This document shows, in pieces, positions 22,663 to 32,834 of a stretch of DNA of 64,000 bases. The stretch comes from Mycobacterium sp. 852002-51057_SCH5723018. Its GTDB lineage: Bacteria > Actinomycetota > Actinomycetes > Mycobacteriales > Mycobacteriaceae. The position numbers were made by a program, and so were the translations under genes. The stretch's first letter is position 1; every line of letters starts with the position of its first letter. Location: assembly GCF_001667035.1 (NCBI RefSeq), contig NZ_LZIR01000012.1:62001-126000 (forward strand), given 5' to 3'. Under the pieces are notes generated by a model. That model made no database searches. It was not told the origin of the DNA and worked only from the letters and a program-made list of their open reading frames with translations.

Positions 22663-22791
22663 CTCGCCGACGATGCGGGCCGCGAAGCGGCCCGAGGAGG
22701 AGGCGGGCGAATCCAACCGAGCTCGCCGACGATGCGGGCCGCGAAGCGGTCCGAGGAGGAGGCGGGCAATTCCAACCGAGCTCGCCGACGC
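22663..22791. repeat. 59-bp tandem direct repeat, two copies plus a partial third
   Basis: Units begin at 22663, 22722 and 22781, each with CTCGCCGACGATGCGGGCC-like sequence followed by a purine-rich GAGGAGGAGGCGGGC stretch. Copies 1 and 2 differ at only a few positions and the third stops after about 11 bases. The repeat lies between tRNA-Leu and the M20 peptidase and is probably a dispersed mycobacterial repeat whose copy number may vary. Confidence 0.9.
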
Positions 22792-22822
22792 TGGGGCGCA
22801 GGCAATGGTAGGAAAGGTGGTT

Positions 22823-24178
22823 GTGACCGTCGAGAGCCGGGCGAGCGAGGTTCCCACCAATCCAAGCGACGATGTGGTCGAGGTCGTCAGCAGGTTGATC
22901 CGGTTCGACACCACCAACACCGGCGATCCCGAGACGACGCGAGGCGAGGCCGAGTGCGCGCGGTGGGTCGGCGAGCGGCTCGCTGAGGTCGGCTACCAGC
23001 CCGAATACGTCGAATCCGGCGCACCCGGCCGGGGCAACGTGATCGCCCGCCTGCAGGGCGCGGACAGCACCCGCGGCGCCCTGCTGATCCACGGGCACCT
23101 CGACGTCGTGCCGGCCGAGCCCGCCGATTGGAGCGTCCACCCGTTTTCCGGAGCGATCGAGGACGGCTTCGTCTGGGGGCGCGGCGCGGTCGACATGAAG
23201 GACATGGTGGGCATGATGATCGTCGTCGCCCGGCACCTGCGACGGTCCGGCATCGTGCCGCCACGCGATTTGGTGTTCGCGTTCGTCGCCGACGAGGAGC
23301 ATGGCGGCACTTACGGCGCGCAATGGCTGGTGCGCAACCGGCCCGACCTGTTCGAGGGTGTCACCGAGGCGATCGGCGAAGTCGGCGGGTTCTCGTTGAC
23401 GGTGCCCCGCCGCGACGGCGGCGAGCGCCGGCTCTATTTGATCGAGACGGCCGAGAAGGGGCTGTCGTGGATGCGGCTGACCGCCCGCGGCCCGGCCGGA
23501 CACGGCTCGATGGCCCACGACCGCAACGCCGTCACCGCCGTCGCCGAGGCGGTCGCCCGGCTGGGGCGGCACCGGTTCCCCCTCGTGGTCACCGACACCG
23601 TCGCCCAGTTCCTCGCCGCCGTCAGCGAGGAGACCGGGCTGACGTTCGACACCGAGTCAGACGACCTGGAGGGAACGATCGAAAAGCTCGGCCCGATGGC
23701 CCGCATGCTGAACGCCGTGCTGCACGACACCGCCAATCCCACGATGCTCAAGGCCGGCTACAAGGCCAACGTCATCCCGGCGACCGCGGAAGCGGTGGTG
23801 GACTGCCGCATCCTTCCGGGCCGAAAGCCGGCGTTCGAGGCCGAGGTCGACGAGCTTATCGGCCCCGACGTGACCCGGGAATGGATCAAGGACTTCGACT
23901 CCTACCAAACCGCCTTCGACGGTGACTTGGTGGACGCCATCAACGCCGCAGTGTTGGCGCTCGACCCCGACGCCCGGACGGTGCCGTACATGCTTTCGGG
24001 CGGGACCGACGCGAAAGCGTTCGCGCGCTGGGGTATTCGCTGTTTCGGTTTCAGCCCGCTGCGGTTGCCGCCAGACCTGGATTTCGCAGCGCTGTTCCAC
24101 GGCGTCGACGAACGGGTACCCATCGATGCGCTGAGGTTCGGCACCGACGTGCTGACGCATTTCCTGACGCACTGCTAG
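22823..24178 (+). CDS. M20 family metallopeptidase (dipeptidase-like)
   Basis: This 451-residue zinc peptidase matches the position and type of M. tuberculosis Rv2141c. The metal and catalytic motifs are visible: HGHLDVVPA (His and Asp), [10 protein letters not shown], the DEEHGG Glu pair, the dimerisation domain with [10 protein letters not shown], and a late His in LFHGVDE. M20 enzymes hydrolyse dipeptides or N-acyl amino acids; the substrate here is unknown. GTG 22823 is chosen because AGGAAAGG lies just before it; longer in-frame starts run into the 59-bp repeat and would encode repeat-derived sequence. Confidence 0.9.
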   Translation: MTVESRASEVPTNPSDDVVEVVSRLIRFDTTNTGDPETTRGEAECARWVGERLAEVGYQPEYVESGAPGRGNVIARLQGADSTRGALLIHGHLDVVPAEPADWSVHPFSGAIEDGFVWGRGAVDMKDMVGMMIVVARHLRRSGIVPPRDLVFAFVADEEHGGTYGAQWLVRNRPDLFEGVTEAIGEVGGFSLTVPRRDGGERRLYLIETAEKGLSWMRLTARGPAGHGSMAHDRNAVTAVAEAVARLGRHRFPLVVTDTVAQFLAAVSEETGLTFDTESDDLEGTIEKLGPMARMLNAVLHDTANPTMLKAGYKANVIPATAEAVVDCRILPGRKPAFEAEVDELIGPDVTREWIKDFDSYQTAFDGDLVDAINAAVLALDPDARTVPYMLSGGTDAKAFARWGIRCFGFSPLRLPPDLDFAALFHGVDERVPIDALRFGTDVLTHFLTHC

Positions 24179-24203
24179 TGAACGAGACACGAGAGGATCG
24201 CCG

Positions 24204-24734
24204 ATGAGCTTGCCACCTGACCCGTATGACGCGCTGCCCAAGTTGCCCTTGTTCAGTCTGAAATCGAACTCGATCACCAACGGTCAGCCGCTGGCCACAC
24301 CGCAGATCAGCGGGATCCTGGGCGCCGGGGGAGAGGACGTGAGCCCGCAGCTGAGCTGGTCGGGTTTCCCCGACGAGACCCGCAGCTTTGCGGTCACCGT
24401 CTATGACCCGGACGCCCCGACCCTGTCGGGCTTCTGGCATTGGGCGGTGGCCAACTTGCCGGCTGACGTGACGGAGTTGCCCGACGACGCCGGCGACGGC
24501 GGTGAGCTTCCCGGCGACGCGCTGACCCTGGTCAACGACGCCGGGATGCGCCGGTACGTCGGTGCCGCGCCGCCTCCCGGCCACGGCCCACATCGCTACT
24601 ACGTCGCGGTGCATGCCGTGGACGTCGACAAGCTCGACCTGTCCGAGGACGCCAGCCCGGCTTTCCTGGGGTTCAACCTGTTCCAGCACGCGATCGCGCG
24701 GGCCTACATCCACGGCACCTACGAACAGACGTAA
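24204..24734 (+). CDS. YbhB/YbcL phosphatidylethanolamine-binding (PEBP) family protein
   Basis: This 176-residue protein is a PEBP/RKIP-like protein, the counterpart of Rv2140c. It shows the family motifs [15 protein letters not shown], the VTVYDPDAP strand and the [13 protein letters not shown] ligand-pocket segment with conserved His. There is no signal peptide. PEBP proteins bind phospholipid head groups or small anions; the Mycobacterium role is uncertain. The gene follows the M20 peptidase by 25 bp, so the two are probably co-transcribed. Confidence 0.93.
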   Translation: MSLPPDPYDALPKLPLFSLKSNSITNGQPLATPQISGILGAGGEDVSPQLSWSGFPDETRSFAVTVYDPDAPTLSGFWHWAVANLPADVTELPDDAGDGGELPGDALTLVNDAGMRRYVGAAPPPGHGPHRYYVAVHAVDVDKLDLSEDASPAFLGFNLFQHAIARAYIHGTYEQT

Positions 24735-24899
24735 ACACCGCGGGGCCTGACGGGCCCGACCGCGCGTTACCAGTTGACGAACCCCTTGGCGCCGGACGCT
24801 GGCACGGAGAGGGCGCTTAGCAGGCGTCCCTTTTGCCACTTTGGTTTCACTGGTCCCATGGCGAATTGTTTTGTCGGTGCGCCGCAATATCATTCGAAC

Positions 24900-26270
24900 A
24901 TGCGTTCGAGTAGCCGCGAGGAGATCCAGGAGGACTTCGACGCGCTGCGCGCCGTGGTGTCCCGAATCGTCGGGCATTCGTATGACGCGTTGACCACCCC
25001 GGAGCGGCTGGGGTTGCTGGAACGGCTCGAGCACGAGACGCGCCGGCTACCGGTGCCCGGCCACGCACTGATCAATCAACTGGTGCAGCAGGCCACGCCG
25101 GCAGAGTTGGGAGGCAGGCTGCCCCACGTGTTGGCTGACCGGCTGAGGATCACCCGCGGCGAGGCCACCCGGCGGGTGGGCGAGGCCGCCGATTTGGGGC
25201 CGCGCCACGCGTTGACCGGCGAGCCGCTGCCTGCACGGCTGGCGGCCACCGCGGCCGCCCAGCGCGCCGGGCAGGCCGGCGCCGGTCATGTGGTGGTGAT
25301 TCGCCGGTTCCTCGAGGAGTTGCCGTGCTGGGTCGACGCGGCGACCCGCGAACGGGCCGAGGCCGATCTGGCCAAGCTGGCCGCCCAATACCGCCCCGAG
25401 CAGGTGCGCGAGCGGGCCGATTTGCTCGCCTATTACCTCAACCCCGATGGCACCTACACGGACGAGGAACGCGCCCGCCGCCGCGGGCTGATCCTGGGCA
25501 AACAAGGGGTCGACGGCATGTCACAGTTGCGCGGCTGGCTGACGCCTGAGGCGCGCGCCACCGTGGAGGCAGTGCTGGCCAAGACGGCCGCCCCGGGCGT
25601 GTGCAACCCCAACGACGACACCCCGGTGGTCGACGGTCCCGCCGATGAGCAGGCTCAGCGGCGCGATACCCGCAGCGCCGCCCAGCGCAACCACGACGGC
25701 CTCACCGCGGGCCTACGGGCGCTGCTGGCCAGCGGAAAACTGGGACAACACAACGGGTTACCGGCGTCAATCATCGTGACCACCACCCTGCAGGATCTCG
25801 AAGCCGCCGCCGGCAAGGGCCTGACCGGCGGAGGCACCGTGCTGCCGATGTCGGATGTCATTCGGATGGCCCGCCATGCGCATCACTATCTGGCCATCTT
25901 CGACAAGGGCAAACCCCTGGCGCTGTATCACACGAAACGGCTGGCTTCACCCGCTCAACGAATCGTGTTGTACGCGAAGGATCGCGGCTGCACCCGCCCG
26001 GGCTGCGACGTGCGCGGGTATTGGTGCGAAGTCCACCATGTCGAGGATTGGGCTACCACGCACCACACCGATGTCGACAAACTCGCCCTGGCTTGCGGAG
26101 CCGATCACCCACTGGTCGAACCCGGCGGCTGGACCACCCGAAAACGCCACGACGGCACCACCGAATGGATCCCACCACCCCATCTCGACTACGGGCAGCC
26201 GAGAATCAACACCTTCCACCACCCCGAAAAACTCCTGGTCGACGAAGACGACGAAGACGGAGCGGCGTGA
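24900..26270 (+). CDS. DUF222/HNH endonuclease-like protein (13E12 repeat family)
   Basis: This 456-residue protein has an N-terminal DUF222 helical domain (residues 1-300) and a C-terminal HNH domain with [21 protein letters not shown] (about residue 362) and a following CGADHPLVE, the pattern of zinc-binding HNH nucleases. It belongs to the multicopy mycobacterial 13E12 repeat family, often in mobile or recombination-prone places, with no proven function. ATG 24900 fits the usual N-terminus; the frame is open from 24774, but that part looks non-coding. It abuts a pyrD remnant and marks the left edge of the accessory region. Confidence 0.88.
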   Translation: MRSSSREEIQEDFDALRAVVSRIVGHSYDALTTPERLGLLERLEHETRRLPVPGHALINQLVQQATPAELGGRLPHVLADRLRITRGEATRRVGEAADLGPRHALTGEPLPARLAATAAAQRAGQAGAGHVVVIRRFLEELPCWVDAATRERAEADLAKLAAQYRPEQVRERADLLAYYLNPDGTYTDEERARRRGLILGKQGVDGMSQLRGWLTPEARATVEAVLAKTAAPGVCNPNDDTPVVDGPADEQAQRRDTRSAAQRNHDGLTAGLRALLASGKLGQHNGLPASIIVTTTLQDLEAAAGKGLTGGGTVLPMSDVIRMARHAHHYLAIFDKGKPLALYHTKRLASPAQRIVLYAKDRGCTRPGCDVRGYWCEVHHVEDWATTHHTDVDKLALACGADHPLVEPGGWTTRKRHDGTTEWIPPPHLDYGQPRINTFHHPEKLLVDEDDEDGAA

Positions 26271-26283
26271 TCTACTCCCGTTT

Positions 26284-26380
26284 CGCGTCCGCCGACCCGA
26301 TGACATCGCTGAGCTAGGCGAACCCTCCGTCCCGCAGGCGACGGGCGATGCCGTCGTGAATGCTCTTGGGCCACAAGCCT
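26284..26380 (-). pseudogene. Partial copy 1 of the pyrD 3' end
   Basis: Read on the minus strand this segment encodes [21 protein letters not shown], then a TAG stop and LSDVIGSADAK. That matches the C-terminus of the intact PyrD in this window ([31 protein letters not shown]). It lies directly downstream of the sulfotransferase stop codon. With the copy at 27.2-27.5 kb it suggests repeated insertion at the end of pyrD. Confidence 0.85.
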
Positions 26381-26387
26381 TCGTGGA

Positions 26388-27173
26388 TCATTTCGGCGTC
26401 AACTTATAGCGATGCTCCCGGTCAATGAGTCGCCGCCAGTGTTCGTTTATGTGGTCGGACTGACGCTCAAGCGGGGGTTTGGGCACGCGAGCGGCGTGTG
26501 CGGGATCAGCGCCGAGGAACTGCAAGACTCGCGCAATCTCGCCGCGATAGTTGGCGTCGAACTCTTCATACCGGACCGTCAGCGCCTTGACACGCCGGGT
26601 GCTGAAGTAATTGGTCCACGCTGCCTGTTCGGCGTCGAGGCTCTGTTCGATCCCGATAATCTGCTCGTACGTCGGCGCAACACAGGTGAGATCGACCGCG
26701 GCGCGGCTGGGGGTGGGCCGGGCCAGGTAGAGCCCCCACGGACGCGCCCTGGCCGAGGGGCCGGGAGAACGAAACCACTCGCCGGTCGTTTCGGCACGAA
26801 ACAGCGATATGGCCTGCGCGCGCCGATCGGCACGGACGATATTGACGAAAACTGCTGTAGGGAAAAGCTTCTCGAGAACCAACCCCGGATCGCTACGAAA
26901 ATCCAGGGCCCGCGCCAGCACGACGACATGCCGCCAATGAATTTTGATGCCCCGAACCCCGTTCCCCGTCGCAGCGAACTCCATAACCTTCGTCACATAT
27001 TCGGGCCACGAGCAATTCATCGGCAGTTTCAAATCTTGCTTGTACGAACCCATGTAGTCGGGCGTGAAGTACTCTTCGGGCCGCCCGGCAACTCCAGTCG
27101 CGACGAGGCCGGCGGCCAGGAGCGAACTACCCGAACGAGGAGTGGAAGCGATGACATAGGTTGCGCCTCTCAT
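26388..27173 (-). CDS. Stf0-like sulfotransferase
   Basis: This 261-residue protein has the 5'-phosphosulfate-binding loop [15 protein letters not shown] at its N-terminus, followed by [12 protein letters not shown], as in the mycobacterial Stf0 trehalose 2-sulfotransferase family. The middle has [21 protein letters not shown], consistent with the 3'-phosphate-binding region and the conserved basic patch. Such enzymes move sulfate from PAPS to a sugar or lipid hydroxyl; the acceptor here is unknown. A GGAGGGGG ribosome site precedes the ATG, which overlaps the stop (ATGA) of an ORF containing a pyrD remnant, so the gene was probably once translationally coupled to a full pyrD. Confidence 0.88.
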   Translation of the reverse strand: MRGATYVIASTPRSGSSLLAAGLVATGVAGRPEEYFTPDYMGSYKQDLKLPMNCSWPEYVTKVMEFAATGNGVRGIKIHWRHVVVLARALDFRSDPGLVLEKLFPTAVFVNIVRADRRAQAISLFRAETTGEWFRSPGPSARARPWGLYLARPTPSRAAVDLTCVAPTYEQIIGIEQSLDAEQAAWTNYFSTRRVKALTVRYEEFDANYRGEIARVLQFLGADPAHAARVPKPPLERQSDHINEHWRRLIDREHRYKLTPK

Positions 27174-27503
27174 AACCCCCTCCGGGATTGCTCCAAGGCT
27201 CGCACGCCCTTGGCTCGAACAGAAGAATAGCCGCGGAATTCGTCACCGCGCACCAAGATCATGGTGTCCACCAAGAAAAGCTCCGGGCCGATGGGGATGA
27301 CCAGGGCGACCAAGGCGGGCGGCCGCCCCGGTTTGGGGGCCGCCGACCCGACCGTATCGCTGAGCGAGGCGCACCCGCCGTCGCGCAAGTGGCGAGCGAT
27401 GTCGTCGTGAATGTGCTTGGGCCACAAGCCTCCTCCGTAGATAAGGCCGGTGTAGCCCTGCAGCAGCGACGCGCCCGCGGTGATCCGCTCCCACGCGCCA
27501 CCA
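27170..27503 (-). pseudogene. Partial copy 2 of the pyrD 3' end
   Basis: On the minus strand the sequence reads [42 protein letters not shown] and onward, closely matching the last 60 or so residues of the intact PyrD ([29 protein letters not shown]). It lacks the whole N-terminal barrel. Its frame continues through a unique tail of about 50 residues to a TGA at 27170 that overlaps the sulfotransferase ATG. It begins right after the stop codon of the first PE gene. This looks like the former end of pyrD, displaced when the PE genes were inserted. Confidence 0.88.
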
Positions 27504-27504
27504 C

Positions 27505-29148
27505 CTACGGTGCGATAGCCTCGGCGATCTGCCGGGGCATGAAGTTCAACAATTCGGGGATCAGGCCGCCGAATTGCGTTCCGCCCAAGGTGAGGGTGAC
27601 GACCTGAACGGGCTGTCCAATACCTTCGGAGACGTCCAGCGTCGCCGAAATCTGTTGCGGCGGAGTGAGGATCCCGGAGAAGGGCATGTGCACCACGATC
27701 GGTGTGTTGGCGGGCACGATGGTGATGCCCGGGAGGAGGGGCGGGATGGCGCCGATAGTCACCGTCTCGGTCACCGGAATTGTCAGGTCGATGACGGTTT
27801 GGCCGTTGAGGAAGCCGTTCAGGGCGTAGGCGGGCATGTCAGCGAGCGCGCCGATCGCCGCTACTCCGTTTCCGGTCTGAAGTGCCGCCCCGAACACCGT
27901 GGCGCCCGTCGCGAGCCCGTCCAGTGCGGCGATCGGCGGACCGATGATCGCGAAGCCCAACGGAAGGGTGGACGTGTTGAGCGCAGTGACAAAGTTCTGC
28001 GCCATCTGCGCGGGGATCGAGCCCGGCGGCAGCAGGTTGACGAGGGACTGTTCTTGCGCGGCCGAGATGGAGGTCGCGGGGAGAAGGTCTCCCGCCGGGC
28101 CCTCCACCTTGTATGACGGCGCGCTGAGGAGCGACGGGTTGCTGGGGTCGACTCCGATGAGGTTGATGTCGACACCGCTGAGGAAGAGGTTCAGAAACGC
28201 GCGCGGGATGGCCTGGACCGCGCCGTGGTAGTCACCCGTCACGAGCGATTGGCCGGCCATTCCCATGTCGTACTCGAAGACCGGGAGGGTTTTCTGCAGG
28301 TCCGCGCCGGCCTTCTGCAGGCCCGCGTTGCTCGTCTGGTTGTAACTGTTCTGCTGGTTGATGAACGACTGCATCGCGGGCGCGAAGGTCGATGTTCCCT
28401 GGATGCCGATCTGGATGTTCGCCGGAATGTTGGCCAACGTGGTGGGGAAGTCTTGCAGCTGAGTGGCCAGCCCCGTCCCGACAATGTGCGCGTACCCGTT
28501 CTGGTTGCTGAAGACCTGGTGCAGGACGGGGAACGGGTCGGACATCCAGTCGTTGAAGATGGTTTGCAGGTTGGCGCCAGTATTGGCGAAGAGCGCTTGC
28601 CAGGGGTCGCCGGCGGCGGAAATGGTCGCGTTGGTCGCGAACAATGCTGGCAGCAGCCTGATCTCGAACCCGTCCCATTGAGCGGTCAAAAGGGAACCGA
28701 TTTGCTGGCCGACTCCGCCGAGCAGACCGCCCAGGGGACTACCGCCGCCGAGCAGGCCGCCCAGAATCCCGCCGCCACCACCGCCGAGGATCGGGCCCAG
28801 GCCACCGAGAATCGGATCCGTGGCCGCAGCGACGCCCGCGGCGGGCGCGCTCATCGCGTCGGCTGTGTTGGCGATCTCGGTGCCGAGGTACGCCGCCGCC
28901 GTGCCGTTCAACAGGTTCGAAAATTCGTTGTGAAACGTCGCCGCCTGAGCGCTCAAAGCCTGAAATTGCTGACCGTACAAGCCGAATAGTCGCGAGATCG
29001 CGGTCGACACGTCGTCGGCGCCCGCGGCGGCGACGCTAGTGGTGGAGCCCGCCGCGGCCGAGGTGGCCTCGTTCAGGGTCGAGCCGATCCCCGCCAAACT
29101 CCCGCCCGCCGCTGACACCATTTCCGGCGTGGCGACTAGAAAGGACAT
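27505..29148 (-). CDS. PE family protein with large C-terminal domain
   Basis: This 547-residue protein begins with a PE domain (residues 1-100; [22 protein letters not shown], helical hairpin, and the YxxxD/E-like motif YLGTEIAN used for type VII secretion). A Gly-rich linker ([17 protein letters not shown]) and a C-terminal domain of about 390 residues follow, ending in [25 protein letters not shown]. The C-terminal domain resembles that of its neighbour but is not a family I can name. No PPE partner is adjacent. It probably reaches the surface through an ESX system. Confidence 0.9.
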   Translation of the reverse strand: MSFLVATPEMVSAAGGSLAGIGSTLNEATSAAAGSTTSVAAAGADDVSTAISRLFGLYGQQFQALSAQAATFHNEFSNLLNGTAAAYLGTEIANTADAMSAPAAGVAAATDPILGGLGPILGGGGGGILGGLLGGGSPLGGLLGGVGQQIGSLLTAQWDGFEIRLLPALFATNATISAAGDPWQALFANTGANLQTIFNDWMSDPFPVLHQVFSNQNGYAHIVGTGLATQLQDFPTTLANIPANIQIGIQGTSTFAPAMQSFINQQNSYNQTSNAGLQKAGADLQKTLPVFEYDMGMAGQSLVTGDYHGAVQAIPRAFLNLFLSGVDINLIGVDPSNPSLLSAPSYKVEGPAGDLLPATSISAAQEQSLVNLLPPGSIPAQMAQNFVTALNTSTLPLGFAIIGPPIAALDGLATGATVFGAALQTGNGVAAIGALADMPAYALNGFLNGQTVIDLTIPVTETVTIGAIPPLLPGITIVPANTPIVVHMPFSGILTPPQQISATLDVSEGIGQPVQVVTLTLGGTQFGGLIPELLNFMPRQIAEAIAP

Positions 29149-29255
29149 ACCTTCCCCCTCGACTTACGCCCTCGCGCATGCGTGACCATGCTCGCAAATG
29201 CGGGGGCTACGCGCACCCGGAATGCCGAGTCTTGAAACCTGTCTAAGCAGTCCGG

Positions 29256-31295
29256 CTAGCCGGTGGGTGTGATGGCCGCGGCTATCGCTTCCGGAATGGT
29301 GTTCAGCAGCGTCGGGAACAGACCCCCGAATTCCGTGCCGCCGAGGGTGGCGTTGATTGGAATAGTTATTCCGGCGACGCCGGCGGGGATGGTGACCGTT
29401 AGCGGTTCGGGCGGGGTGAGAAGCCCGTCGAAGGGGACGTGGGCTATGGCCGGCACGACGAGAGTGCCCAGCAACGGCGCCGACACAGCTATGGGCAGCG
29501 GCAGGTCCACGAGGAGTTGGCCGTTGAGGAAGCCGTTCATCGCGTAGGCGGGCATATCGCCGATCGCGTTCAGCATTCCCAAGACGTTGCCGGTCTGCGC
29601 GGCGGCACCGAAGGCCGTTGCCCCCTGGGCGATTCCGTTCGCCATGGCGAACGGTGGGCCCAGTATCGCGAAGCCCAGCTGCAATGGCAAGCCGAAGACG
29701 GCGGCGCCAGCCAGCGTTCCCCCGACGCCTATGGGGTTCAGGGTCGCGCCGACGTTCAGCGCGAAGTTCGCTGTGACATTTGCGTTGACGAGGGTGTCGA
29801 TCGCGTTGGCGAAGTTGCCCAACATCATTCCGGGGATGGACCCGTGTGCGGCCAGGCTCGCAAGGCCTACCGGCTGCTGTCCGAGGGCGGTCAGGATGGG
29901 GAGCAACTCGGCGGCGGGGCCCTCCAACCCGACGGGTCCCGCGATGGAGACCTGGAAGTCGGGAGGGATCAGAGTGACGACATTGCCGCCGATCGTCAAG
30001 TGGCTGGTGTCGAATCCCGTGATGAAGAGATCGATTGGGGCGTGCGCCGCGTCCTGCACCGCGCCGTAGTAATCGCCCATCTGAATCGCCTGGCCGGCCA
30101 TCGCCATGTCGTTGCTGGCGGTCGGAATCGTCAGCTGCAGATCCGAGCCCATCTTGTTGAGCGACGAGCCGACCGTCCCCCAGAAGCCGCTCGTGCCGTT
30201 GACGAAGTCCTGTCCGATGGCAGCCGGGTTGAACGTCGAAGCGCCTTGCAGGGTGAGTTGAATGTTCGCCGGCACGTTCGCGGGGAAACCCTGCAGATCC
30301 GTCGCGACCCCACTCGAGAAGATCAGCGCGTAGTGATTCTGGTTGATGACAATCTGATTCAGGACCGGGAACGGGTGGCTCGCGAATTGCGAGCCCATGA
30401 GGTTCAGATTCATCACCGTAGTGTCGAACAGGACTTGGTACGGGTTCGGGGCAGGACCCGGGCCCGACGGTGCCGGCCCGAACAGCCCCGGTAGTAACGA
30501 ATTCAGCAGAGGTTGAAGTCCCTGAAGTGCCGGCACGTCCTGGAAGAGCCCGGTGCCAGCGCCTAAAAGGTTGGACAGGGTTATGCCGTTGACCAGCTCG
30601 TTGGACACGAAGTTACCCAGGTCCAAACCGACGCCGTTGAGGGTCGGCCCCAGCAACGCGCCGAGTGGTCCCGAGGTGAGGCTCAAGCCCGGGGTTAGGT
30701 TGCCGAGGTTTATCGGCCCGATGAAGTCGCTCAGGGTCGGGAAGGCGTTAAGAATCGCAGGGTTGAATAGCGAGCCAAAGCCGTTGGCGAATTGGGCCCC
30801 GATGCTGTTGAAGCCGCCCAGGAGCTGGTTCAGCCCGCTGCCCAATCCGCCGAGCAGCCCGCCCCCTGCGCCGTTCAGGCCGAGCAGGCCGCCCGAACCG
30901 CCGCCGAGTAAACCGCCGAGGAGACCGCCAAGGATGGGATCGGACGCGGCGGCCGCGCCGCCCGCGGTGAAGCTGCCGACCGCGAAGTTCGCGCTGGTGA
31001 TGGCCTGCTGGGCATTGGCGATCTCGGTGTTGAGGTAGGCCGCCGCCCCGGCGTTCAACAGGCTCACAAACTCGTTGTGAAATGCCGCCGCCTGAGCGCT
31101 CAACATCTGGAATCGCTGCCCGTACGTGCCGAACAACTCCGAGACGGCGAGCGACACATCGTCGCCGGCGGCGGAGGTGATGGCGGTCGTTTGCCCCGCT
31201 GCAGCCGCGGTGGCCTCTCGCAGTGTGGAACCGATGCCCGCCAAATCGCCGGCGAACGCACCCACCGTCTCCGGCGCAGCAACTACAAAAGACAT
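29256..31295 (-). CDS. PE family protein with large C-terminal domain, paralogue
   Basis: This 679-residue protein starts with a PE domain (MSFVVAAPETVGAFAGDLAGIG; YLNTEIANAQ secretion motif near residue 88). A Gly/Leu/Asn-rich linker of about 200 residues and a C-terminal domain follow, closely related to that of the downstream PE gene (shared blocks: FPANVPANIQLTLQGASTFNPA, SNDMAMAGQAIQMGDYYGAV, ATLGGTEFGGLFPTLLNTIPEAIAAAI). The pair therefore arose by duplication. The longer linker is the main difference. It lies 107 bp upstream of the other PE gene on the same strand and may be co-transcribed. Confidence 0.9.
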   Translation of the reverse strand: MSFVVAAPETVGAFAGDLAGIGSTLREATAAAAGQTTAITSAAGDDVSLAVSELFGTYGQRFQMLSAQAAAFHNEFVSLLNAGAAAYLNTEIANAQQAITSANFAVGSFTAGGAAAASDPILGGLLGGLLGGGSGGLLGLNGAGGGLLGGLGSGLNQLLGGFNSIGAQFANGFGSLFNPAILNAFPTLSDFIGPINLGNLTPGLSLTSGPLGALLGPTLNGVGLDLGNFVSNELVNGITLSNLLGAGTGLFQDVPALQGLQPLLNSLLPGLFGPAPSGPGPAPNPYQVLFDTTVMNLNLMGSQFASHPFPVLNQIVINQNHYALIFSSGVATDLQGFPANVPANIQLTLQGASTFNPAAIGQDFVNGTSGFWGTVGSSLNKMGSDLQLTIPTASNDMAMAGQAIQMGDYYGAVQDAAHAPIDLFITGFDTSHLTIGGNVVTLIPPDFQVSIAGPVGLEGPAAELLPILTALGQQPVGLASLAAHGSIPGMMLGNFANAIDTLVNANVTANFALNVGATLNPIGVGGTLAGAAVFGLPLQLGFAILGPPFAMANGIAQGATAFGAAAQTGNVLGMLNAIGDMPAYAMNGFLNGQLLVDLPLPIAVSAPLLGTLVVPAIAHVPFDGLLTPPEPLTVTIPAGVAGITIPINATLGGTEFGGLFPTLLNTIPEAIAAAITPTG

Positions 31296-31376
31296 GGTCG
31301 TCTCCCCTCGAAGACTCTACCCATTAGCCAACTACGTCGTACCGGTCACACTGTTCGATAAATTGTGACGCACTAA

Positions 31377-31417
31377 ACACACGTGTGTGTGCTGTTTCTA
31401 GCAGCTCGCTGTAGAAA
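31377..31417. promoter_or_regulatory. Palindrome and hairpin between pyrD and the PE genes
   Basis: A perfect 12-bp palindrome ACACACGTGTGT lies at 31377-31388, upstream of the PE gene on the minus strand. Next to it, TTTCTA (31395-31400) and TAGAAA (31412-31417) enclose an inner CAGC-TC-GCTG, forming a bulged hairpin of about 10 bp. The first could be an operator; the second could end pyrD transcription. Both roles are inferred. Confidence 0.4.
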
Positions 31418-31497
31418 TACACAACCCTGGATGGGCGAGGCATTCAACCTTTATTAATCGACACACGCGCAATACGGACTCCCCGAGCTGGCCTGCT

Positions 31498-32580
31498 CTA
31501 TCCCTTCGGTCTGCCTGGGCCGATGGCCGCGGACCCCACCGCCTCGCCGAGCGAGGCGAACCCGCCGTCGTGCAGGCGTCGGGCGATACCGTCGTGAATG
31601 TGCTTGGGCCACAAGCCCCCGCCGTAGATGAAGCCGGTATAGCCCTGCAGCAGCGACGCGCCCGCGGTGATCCGTTCCCAGGCGTCGTCGGCGGTCTCGA
31701 TGCCGCCGACGCTGATCAGTACCAGGCGGTCCCCGACCCGGCCGTAGAGCCGCCGCAGCACCTCGAGCGCTCGGCGCGCCACCGGCGGCCCGGAGATGCC
31801 GCCCGAGCCGAGCTCGCTCACCCCCGGCGTGGCCAGGCCCTCGCGCGACACGGTGGTGTTGGTGGCGACGATGCCCGCCAGGCCCAATTCGACGGCGAGG
31901 TCCGCGATGTCGTCGACGTCGGAATCGGAGACATCCGGTGCGATCTTGACCAGCACCGGCGTCGAGGTTTCGGCCAGCACGCCGGACAGAATGGGCCGCA
32001 GCGCCTCGACCGCCTGCAGGCCGCGCAGACCGGGCGTGTTCGGTGAGCTCACGTTGACCACAAGATACGACGCCAGCGGGCCGACCAGTCGAGCGCTGGC
32101 CCGATAGTCGGTGACCGCTTCGGCGACGGGCGTCGCCTTCGTCTTGCCGATATTGACCCCGATCGGCACCTCGGGCCGGTGGCGCGCCAGCCGGATCGCC
32201 AGCTCCCCGGCGCCGCGGTTGTTGAACCCCATCCGGTTGAGCAGGGCCCGGTCGGCGGGCAGCCGGAACAGCCGCGGGGCCGGATTGCCCGGCTGGGGGT
32301 GCGCGGTGACGGTCCCGAGTTCGGCATAGCCGAAACCCAACGCGCCCCAGGTCAACAGCCCCAGGCCGTCCTTGTCGAAACCGGCGGCCAGCCCGAGCGG
32401 TCCGGGGAAACACACCCCGAACACCGTGCTGGCCAGCACCGGATCGGTCGGTGCGAGCAGTCGGCGCAGCACCCGCCGCCCCGCGGCGACGGCCGTGCCG
32501 CCGCGCAGGACGGCGAAAACAAGCGTGTGGATGCGCTCGGGCGGGATTAAGAAAAATAGCCGGCGTAGCAGCCGGTACAT
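31498..32580 (-). CDS. pyrD: Dihydroorotate dehydrogenase (quinone), class 2
   Basis: PyrD oxidises dihydroorotate to orotate in pyrimidine synthesis, passing electrons to quinone. The 360-residue protein has the N-terminal membrane-associating helices of class 2 enzymes ([22 protein letters not shown]), the FMN-binding AAGFDKDG and [18 protein letters not shown] segments, [21 protein letters not shown] with the class 2 catalytic Ser, and the C-terminal [15 protein letters not shown] and YTGFIYGGG phosphate loop. The ATG at 32580 overlaps the upstream small gene. Its 3' end is duplicated twice further left in the window. Confidence 0.96.
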   Translation of the reverse strand: MYRLLRRLFFLIPPERIHTLVFAVLRGGTAVAAGRRVLRRLLAPTDPVLASTVFGVCFPGPLGLAAGFDKDGLGLLTWGALGFGYAELGTVTAHPQPGNPAPRLFRLPADRALLNRMGFNNRGAGELAIRLARHRPEVPIGVNIGKTKATPVAEAVTDYRASARLVGPLASYLVVNVSSPNTPGLRGLQAVEALRPILSGVLAETSTPVLVKIAPDVSDSDVDDIADLAVELGLAGIVATNTTVSREGLATPGVSELGSGGISGPPVARRALEVLRRLYGRVGDRLVLISVGGIETADDAWERITAGASLLQGYTGFIYGGGLWPKHIHDGIARRLHDGGFASLGEAVGSAAIGPGRPKG

Positions 32581-32834
32581 CACAACTCCGGCTGGTCGGG
32601 CCGCCGGCTTTCCACGCGAGGTTTCTTGCGGCGCAATAGAACCCGCCGGCTGCCGTCGTTGTAGAGCCGTACCCGCGTCAGCTCCCAGCCGCGGTATTCG
32701 GCCTCGATGGACAGCCGGGTGGACGCGCTGAGCCGGGTCACCTCCGGCGGCAGCCGCAACGGTATCCACTCGTATTCGTCGGACATCTCGGTGTCCCAGC
32801 CCACCGGCAGCCGACCCCACCGCGGCGTGGTCAA
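32580..32834 (-). CDS. DUF5703 family small protein
   Basis: This 84-residue protein ([20 protein letters not shown]..., [17 protein letters not shown]) is a small conserved actinobacterial protein between lppL and pyrD. It has no membrane segment or signal peptide and looks like a short beta-rich fold. It overlaps both neighbours by 4 bp (ATGA), so lppL, this gene and pyrD form one coupled operon. The function is not known. Confidence 0.85.
   Translation of the reverse strand: MTTPRWGRLPVGWDTEMSDEYEWIPLRLPPEVTRLSASTRLSIEAEYRGWELTRVRLYNDGSRRVLLRRKKPRVESRRPDQPEL

Noticed and set aside
24774..26270. Treating the HNH gene as part of an integrated phage
   Set aside because: No integrase, terminase or structural genes are near; the 13E12 family occurs as solitary copies in mycobacteria.
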